This document shows, piece after piece, positions 48,835 to 51,747 of a stretch of 51,747 nt of DNA. This DNA is from Candidatus Omnitrophota bacterium (lineage in GTDB: Bacteria; Omnitrophota; Omnitrophia; Omnitrophales; Aquincolibacteriaceae): contig JAHFHF010000004.1 of NCBI GenBank assembly GCA_023247055.1, positions 1 through 51,747 on the forward strand, written 5' to 3'. Numbering within the stretch: position 1 is the stretch's first letter; each line of letters begins with the position of its first letter. The notes under the pieces are model-generated. The model saw only the letters and a program-made list of their open reading frames with translations. It did not search any database and was not told the DNA's origin. Made by a program: the position numbers and the translations under genes.

Positions 48835-49025
48835 GTCACAACGTCATAAGGTCACAGAGTCACAAGAAATAAGATGCGCAAGCCAGAGTTGTGAGATAAA
48901 AGCAGGGTTAAAAACTGCGCACAGTCATTGTTTTTGCAAGACTTGTAATATTAATGAATGCCTTTAAAACGCTTCCGAAATTACGTCCTATTTTTTGTGA
49001 CTCTGTGACCTTATGACGTTGTGAC
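48835..49025. repeat. Inverted element with 8-bp periodic arms (perfect 31-bp inverted repeat)
   Basis: The left arm (48835-48865) is GTCACAAC, GTCATAAG, GTCACAGA, GTCACAA. The right arm (48995-49025) is its exact 31-bp reverse complement. The 129-bp core has no coding sense. It fills the gap upstream of the CDP-alcohol phosphatidyltransferase gene and touches its promoter. Confidence 0.85.
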
Positions 49026-49057
49026 TTTTTTTGTTTTCGCCTGCGACTTCTCGCTGT

Positions 49058-49063
49058 TATAAT
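49058..49063 (+). promoter_or_regulatory. Consensus -10 (TATAAT) 5 bp upstream of an ATG, implying a leaderless mRNA
   Basis: A perfect TATAAT ends five bases before the ATG at 49069. No Shine-Dalgarno sequence exists in between, so the transcript would begin at or next to the start codon. The -35 is poor (TTGTTT at 49031-49036, 21-bp spacer). Confidence 0.5.
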
Positions 49064-49068
49064 CCCCC

Positions 49069-49665
49069 ATGCTGCGCAAAATCCTGTATCCCAAAATCGA
49101 GATGCTGCTCAATAAAATCGCTAGCTTTCTGCACGCTAAAGGTATCACCGCTAATCAATTGACCTTTGCAGGCCTGGGGCTCAACGTTGTAGTCGGCCTA
49201 GTTTATATGGCCGGGCTTCTGCCTCTGGGCGGTATTCTGCTCCTCGTTGCCGGGCTTGGCGACATGCTGGACGGCCCTGTGGCTCGTGTCAGCGGCAAAG
49301 CCAGTCCCAGCGGTGCTTTTCTGGACTCCGTGGTGGACCGCTACTCGGATTTCCTGGTCTTCGGCGGCTTGGCCGCTTATTTCGCCGTCACGGGCCAAAT
49401 CGGCTCTTTTCTGCTGGTCATGGGGACCATCGCAGGCGCTTTTGTGACCAGCTACACTAAAGCTCGAGCTGAAAACTTCATCAGCGCCTGTTCCGTGGGT
49501 GTTTTTGAGCGTCCTGAACGCCTGATTCTGCTATCCATCGGTACCTGCTTCACGGGACTGCTGGGTTTAGTGCTTTGGATTCTCTGTATTGGCACCCATC
49601 TGACCGTCATTCAACGCGTGCTGTTTACGCGCAAACAACTCAAAAACACAGCCCCGGACGCGTAG
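49069..49665 (+). CDS. CDP-alcohol phosphatidyltransferase
   Basis: The 198-aa integral membrane enzyme carries the family signature GDMLDGPVARVSGKASPSGA followed by FLDSVVDRYSD, the full D-x2-D-G-x2-A-R-x8-G-x3-D-x3-D pattern that binds the metal and CDP-lipid. Around it are hydrophobic helices (VVVGLVYMAGLLPLGGILLL, FLVFGGLAAYFAVTG, SFLLVMGTIAGAFVTSY, GLLGLVLWILCIG). It transfers a phosphatidyl group from CDP-diacylglycerol to an alcohol such as glycerol-3-phosphate or inositol-1-phosphate. The region ARAENFISACSVGVFERPER resembles the inositol-type relatives, but the substrate is not certain. The stop codon lies inside a palindromic repeat at 49662. Confidence 0.87.
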   Translation: MLRKILYPKIEMLLNKIASFLHAKGITANQLTFAGLGLNVVVGLVYMAGLLPLGGILLLVAGLGDMLDGPVARVSGKASPSGAFLDSVVDRYSDFLVFGGLAAYFAVTGQIGSFLLVMGTIAGAFVTSYTKARAENFISACSVGVFERPERLILLSIGTCFTGLLGLVLWILCIGTHLTVIQRVLFTRKQLKNTAPDA

Positions 49666-49740
49666 GGCGGGTCACGACCCGCTCCCTACACTCTGGTTTT
49701 AAATCCCTAGGGACAGGTCCGCTTCGCTGGACCTGTCCCT
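49662..49740. repeat. Two adjacent hairpin repeats after the phosphatidyltransferase gene
   Basis: GTAGGGCGGGTC-ACG-ACCC plus GCTCCCTAC (49662-49689) overlaps the TAG stop codon. AGGGACAGGTCC, GCTTCGCT, GGACCTGTCCCT (49709-49740) is a 12-bp perfect stem whose arms equal the palindrome inside dnaX. Either may act as a transcription stop for the upstream gene. Confidence 0.75.
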
Positions 49741-49789
49741 GTTCTCCGTTTTTTAAGTTCTCTTCTCTTTCTGCCGAAACAGTCCCTAT

Positions 49790-50572
49790 ATGATTCTTCT
49801 TCTCGCCCTCTTTTTGCTTGCGTTCAACGGAGATGCTCCGGCAACGACGTCAGCGATTAGCTTGCCGATTGCCCCGCACGTTTTGCAGCAAATCGAAGTG
49901 CGCCGCGGCGTTTGGATGGGCCTGAGCGCCGACCTTACACTACAGTTTTCAAGCGGCGGCCAAAGCGCCTCTTGTCAGGGTTATCTGACCTATGACCGTC
50001 TAAAAGAAAAAGTGACTCTCGACTGTTACGATTTAAAAAAAGAACTTTTATTCAGTTACAAAACACTAGACCAGGATTTTGAAATCTATCTGCCCGCGCA
50101 AAATAAGGTGGTGCGCGGCAATATTTTCGAACTGCAGTATGACCCCGATACGCGCCTGCATCTGCGGCCGCTGGACCTTTACCGCGCCTTAAAACCCATG
50201 CTGGTGGAAGACCGCCAAGCCCGCGTTACGGATTGGAAGGAAAATACGCTGAAATTAAACGTTTTAAAAGAATCGGACCGTGAAACCTATGTCGCGCGAA
50301 GCCTTCTGGTGGCTAAAAACGGGGATGTGCCTGAAGAAATTTTTTATACGCCGGGCGGAAAACCCAGCATTAAAATTACGCGCAAAGATTTTACGGAAAT
50401 CAAAATGAAAGACCTGAAACGCAAAGTGCCTTATCCGCGCATCACGGAAATTCTGTCCCTCGAAGAAAACCGCAAGACCGTCCTGATTATACGGGACGCC
50501 CAGTTCTACCTTCACCCGCCTGAATGGCCCGCGAAATACCTGCATGCGGGCGTGCCTAGTGAAAAGCTTTAA
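49790..50572 (+). CDS. Exported LolA-like protein of unknown function
   Basis: The 260-aa protein has a short hydrophobic N-terminus (ILLLALFLLAFNGDAPATTS) consistent with export, though without the usual basic start. The body is mostly beta: DLTLQFSSGGQSASCQGYLT, FEIYLPAQNKVVRGNIFELQ, IKITRKDFTEIKMKDLKRKV. This is the pattern of LolA/LolB-like lipoprotein carriers and DUF4292-type proteins: a half barrel that shields a lipid. Two Cys (SASCQGY, LDCYDLKK) could form a disulfide. The assignment is by pattern only; it could be any periplasmic beta-rich protein. No ribosome-binding site is visible. It follows the phosphatidyltransferase gene on the same strand and may share its envelope theme. 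Confidence 0.65.
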   Translation: MILLLALFLLAFNGDAPATTSAISLPIAPHVLQQIEVRRGVWMGLSADLTLQFSSGGQSASCQGYLTYDRLKEKVTLDCYDLKKELLFSYKTLDQDFEIYLPAQNKVVRGNIFELQYDPDTRLHLRPLDLYRALKPMLVEDRQARVTDWKENTLKLNVLKESDRETYVARSLLVAKNGDVPEEIFYTPGGKPSIKITRKDFTEIKMKDLKRKVPYPRITEILSLEENRKTVLIIRDAQFYLHPPEWPAKYLHAGVPSEKL

Positions 50573-50778
50573 CAGTCTTGAGTCGTTAGTGATGAGTCTT
50601 GAGTGAAAACAGAGAACGTTCGTGGGGCGTAAGTAAACACAAAATGTTTTCTCATTGAATTTGTATCCGCAATAAACCTAAAAAATGCCCGCTGTTCTTT
50701 GCTCACTCAAGACTCAAGACTTAAAACTGACCGCTGTTCTTTTTTTACTCAAGCCTCATCACTCATGACTCAAGACTT
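50573..50778. repeat. Heptad-repeat inverted element between the LolA-like gene and agmatine deiminase gene
   Basis: The left arm has units GTCTTGA, GTCGTTA, GTGATGA, GTCTTGA. Right arms at 50701-50721 (CTCAAGA twice) and 50749-50778 run in opposite sense. The core TTCTCATTGAATTTGTATCC, then GCAATAAACCTAAAAAA, matches the element at 42946-43102. The arms abut the stop codons of both convergent genes. Confidence 0.8.
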
Positions 50779-50780
50779 TC

Positions 50781-51746
50781 TTAAGCAGGTTCCTGCTGAC
50801 TCAAACAATGCACCGCGCCAAATCCATAGACGAGTGCGGCGGAAGGAATGGGGACAATTTCACGTTTGGGGAAAAGTTCGCGCAAAATATTCATCGCTCG
50901 CCCGTCATTGGGATGATCAAAGACAGGCAGAAGAACCACTTGATTCGCAATGTAAAAATTAGCGTAACTGGCCGGCAGCGGACCGCCCTCGCGTTCGAGC
51001 CGGCCGGGCATGGGCAGCTTGGCCAGACGAAAAGGCCGGCTGTTTAAATCTTTGAACGATTCGAGTCTTTTCCAGTTTTCTTTCAGAATGGCATAATTGC
51101 TGTCGGCCGGATTTTCTTCGTAGGCCGCCACGACCGTGTCCGGAGCCGTAAAGCGGGCCATGTCGTCAATATGCCCGTCCGTATCATCCCCCGCGATGCC
51201 CTCCCGGAGCCAAAGGATTTGTTTCACGCCCAGATAGTCCCGCAAATTTTGCTCGATTTGATCGCGCCTAAACTGCGGGTTACGGTTGGGGTTTAAGAGG
51301 CATTGTTCGCTGGTCAGGCAGATGCCCGCGCCGTTGACTTCAATGGAGCCGCCCTCCAGAACAAACTCCGCGTCAAAACGCGGGTGCGGGATCCAGTCCG
51401 CATGCTCCTGAAAAACGCGGTTGTCCTCCATCAAGTCGTCATACTTGGAACCCCAGGCATTAAAAATCCATTTGCACCAAGCTTTGGCGCCCGTCTTGTT
51501 TTTGAGAAAGGTTGGCCCGTAGTCGCGGATCCAGCCATCGACGTACTCGAGCCGGTGAAAAATCAGGCCGCGGGTCTTGACGCCGCGCTTTTGAAGCTGC
51601 GCTGTGATTTGCGTTTCTTCTTTTTCCCCGGCCGCAAGCAAATGGACTTGTTCATGGGGCAGCAGCGCTTCAAGCATTTGATAATAAGCTTCGCGGGCTT
51701 CCTCCATTTTTTCATCCGGCCAGGTGATGTCGTTGCGCGGCCAGGC
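50781..51746 (-). CDS. aguA: Agmatine deiminase family protein (N-terminus beyond the window)
   Basis: The frame is open to the right edge. The first visible residues AWPRNDITWPDEKMEEAREA already match the family N-terminus, so only a few tens of residues are missing. Further motifs are the guanidino-binding FVLEGGSIEVNGAGICLTSE, REGIAGDDTDGHIDDMARF with the catalytic His/Asp, and the C-terminal GAVHCLSQQEPA with the nucleophilic Cys. The enzyme hydrolyses agmatine to N-carbamoylputrescine and ammonia, a step toward putrescine. Closely related porphyromonas-type peptidylarginine deiminases cannot be excluded. The stop lies 2 bp from a heptad-repeat element. Confidence 0.88.
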   Translation of the reverse strand, partial: AWPRNDITWPDEKMEEAREAYYQMLEALLPHEQVHLLAAGEKEETQITAQLQKRGVKTRGLIFHRLEYVDGWIRDYGPTFLKNKTGAKAWCKWIFNAWGSKYDDLMEDNRVFQEHADWIPHPRFDAEFVLEGGSIEVNGAGICLTSEQCLLNPNRNPQFRRDQIEQNLRDYLGVKQILWLREGIAGDDTDGHIDDMARFTAPDTVVAAYEENPADSNYAILKENWKRLESFKDLNSRPFRLAKLPMPGRLEREGGPLPASYANFYIANQVVLLPVFDHPNDGRAMNILRELFPKREIVPIPSAALVYGFGAVHCLSQQEPA

Positions 51747-51747
51747 C

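Overview
The window reads as a chromosomal segment of a Gram-negative-type bacterium of an uncultivated lineage. I would guess Candidatus Omnitrophota, because of the giant reading frames, the cell-envelope genes (TolC-type protein, HflK/HflC) and the repeat-rich intergenic regions. This placement is an inference; there is no rRNA gene to test it. Nearly everything is on the minus strand, so transcription runs from high to low coordinates. Only three genes near 48.1-50.6 kb are on the plus strand.

The centrepiece is a pair of adjacent giant genes: about 4452 aa (14791-28149) and about 2879 aa (5935-14574). Both start with a signal peptide and a related N-terminal domain resembling the TraB/ChaN superfamily. 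Both then string together segments that look like normally free cytosolic proteins. In the first these are a pyruvate,phosphate dikinase-like segment, a GAPDH-like segment and a CsrA-like segment. In the second they are glutamate dehydrogenase and a D-2-hydroxyacid (phosphoglycerate-type) dehydrogenase, followed by long helical segments and two membrane helices. The segments are separated by the pentapeptide RSEVR (once RSEMR): 6 copies in the first and 5 in the second. The codons vary synonymously, so the peptide and not the DNA is being kept. In two cases the residue right after the motif is a Met that begins a segment; one of these is the exact canonical start of CsrA. I read this as a secreted polyprotein system with a candidate processing or boundary signal.

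Downstream of the giants (5.7 kb to 1 bp) lie a response regulator, a periplasmic GH144/glycoamylase-type glucanase with a CBM9-like tail, an XRE-cupin regulator, a TolC-family protein, and the start of a further gene coupled to it. Upstream (28.5-33.4 kb) are recR, dnaX, tRNA-Ser(CGA) and a CHASE2-GGDEF diguanylate cyclase. Next comes a class II ribonucleotide reductase (nrdJ) with two tandem NrdR-box-like sites 31 bp apart. Then follows a housekeeping run: mnmE, folC, purH, a PabC-like aminotransferase, pabB, hflC, hflK and a DUF1015 gene, which combines folate/purine metabolism with membrane proteolysis control. The right end has a small membrane protein, a Trbp111-like tRNA-binding protein, a CDP-alcohol phosphatidyltransferase, a LolA-like exported protein and a truncated agmatine deiminase.

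The second theme is small repeats. Three copies of a MITE-like element have about 24-bp terminal inverted repeats; two of them bracket the second giant gene. Five intergenic elements have arms of opposed 7- or 8-bp periodic repeats. Many palindromes also sit in frame inside housekeeping genes (dnaX, nrdJ, mnmE, folC, pabB and the glucanase leader), much like the palindromic elements known from Rickettsia genes. No transposase, integrase or CRISPR array was seen.
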